Shown here: positions 6,463 to 6,705 of the stretch, piece by piece | Layout of the letters: every line of letters begins with the position of its first letter | Position numbering within the stretch: position 1 is the first letter of the stretch | Assembly (NCBI GenBank): GCA_023230265.1 | Contig: JALNXR010000113.1 | Location: forward strand, 1 to 6,705 | Source: Bacteroidales bacterium | GTDB taxonomy: Bacteria > Bacteroidota > Bacteroidia > Bacteroidales > UBA932 | DNA length: 6,705 nucleotides | Reading direction: 5' to 3' | Translations under genes and position numbers: made by a program | Notes under the pieces: model-generated | Seen by the model: the letters and a program-made list of their open reading frames with translations, nothing else | What the model was told of the DNA's origin: nothing | The model's database searches: none

Positions 6463-6705
6463 TCACTTCCCTGGAGAATCCTTACTTTTGTGAAGATTTT
6501 TAAAAATTACATAGGACTTTATATAATCCTTATAGTCAATTGCAGGTGTTCCGGCCAGCACTCTTCCGCTTTCTCTGATATTGCTGATTACCCCGGACTG
6601 TGAGAGGATTGTGGTACCTTCCGGCACGGTTATATGGTCTGCTATCCCCACCTGACCGCCGATAATTGAGTTGGGACCAATTTTTGAGGAGCCGGCAATA
6701 CCCGC
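6463..6705 (-). CDS. lpxD: UDP-3-O-acylglucosamine N-acyltransferase (LpxD), C-terminal end only
   Basis: The frame is open from the window edge to TGA 6465-6463, giving the last 80 residues of LpxD. LpxD adds the second 3-hydroxyacyl chain, at the amino group exposed by LpxC. The visible part begins in the hexapeptide-repeat helix with AGIAGSSKIGPNSIIGGQVG, matching the end of the LpxD helix (E. coli IAGSTKIGNYCMIGGQVGI). It goes on through ADHITVPEGTTILSQSGV, then VLAGTPAIDYKDYIKSYVIFKNL, the family's usual tail where E. coli has SGIPLQENKEWRKT. The catalytic His lies upstream, outside the window. The order lpxD, lpxC/fabZ, lpxA on one strand with 4- and 11-nt gaps indicates one operon; its promoter is outside the window. 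A short reading from a GTG at 6651 is only the tail of this gene, not a separate small protein. Confidence 0.93.
   Translation of the reverse strand, partial: AGIAGSSKIGPNSIIGGQVGIADHITVPEGTTILSQSGVISNIRESGRVLAGTPAIDYKDYIKSYVIFKNLHKSKDSPGK

Overview
The window looks like a piece of ordinary chromosome from a member of the Bacteroidota, probably of the Bacteroidales/Marinilabiliales kind. This is inferred from gene content: an LpxC-FabZ fusion, a WbqC-family protein of the Bacteroidota form, an archaeal/eukaryotic-type prolyl-tRNA synthetase, an OmpP1/FadL-type porin with a terminal Phe, and TAnnTTTG-like promoter boxes in an AT-rich intergenic region. No species can be named. No tRNA, rRNA, CRISPR array, insertion sequence or phage gene is visible.

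Layout. (1) Positions 1-788, minus strand: the N-terminal 262 codons of prolyl-tRNA synthetase (proS), cut by the window edge. (2) Positions 789-970: a divergent intergenic region. It holds a near-perfect 24-bp palindrome whose two arms each spell a Bacteroidota-type -7 box, a 9-bp inverted repeat, and a strong Shine-Dalgarno sequence. (3) Positions 971-3643, plus strand: a tight two-gene unit with a 3-nt gap, encoding a lipoprotein with a strikingly Tyr/Trp-rich middle and poly-Ser tail, then a FadL/OmpP1-family outer-membrane beta-barrel. (4) Positions 3633-6705, minus strand: the lipid A operon, read in transcription order as lpxD (C-terminal end only), lpxC/fabZ fusion, lpxA, then a wbqC-like gene whose start overlaps the lpxA stop. 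The two gene sets converge and overlap by 11 bp at 3633-3643.

How the genes work together. LpxA, LpxC and LpxD are the first three enzymes of lipid A synthesis. FabZ makes unsaturated acyl-ACP from the same 3-hydroxyacyl-ACP pool that LpxA and LpxD consume. The WbqC-like protein is translationally coupled to LpxA, which suggests a surface-polysaccharide or envelope role, but its biochemical activity is not known from sequence. The lipoprotein/FadL pair is also an envelope unit, so apart from proS the whole window concerns the outer membrane.

The least explained material is the aromatic-rich lipoprotein paired with the FadL-like porin, the symmetric promoter-like palindrome between it and proS, and an LpxA lacking a histidine found in the E. 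coli enzyme. I see no clear sign of a wholly new system. The lipoprotein/porin pair is the best candidate for an undescribed function.
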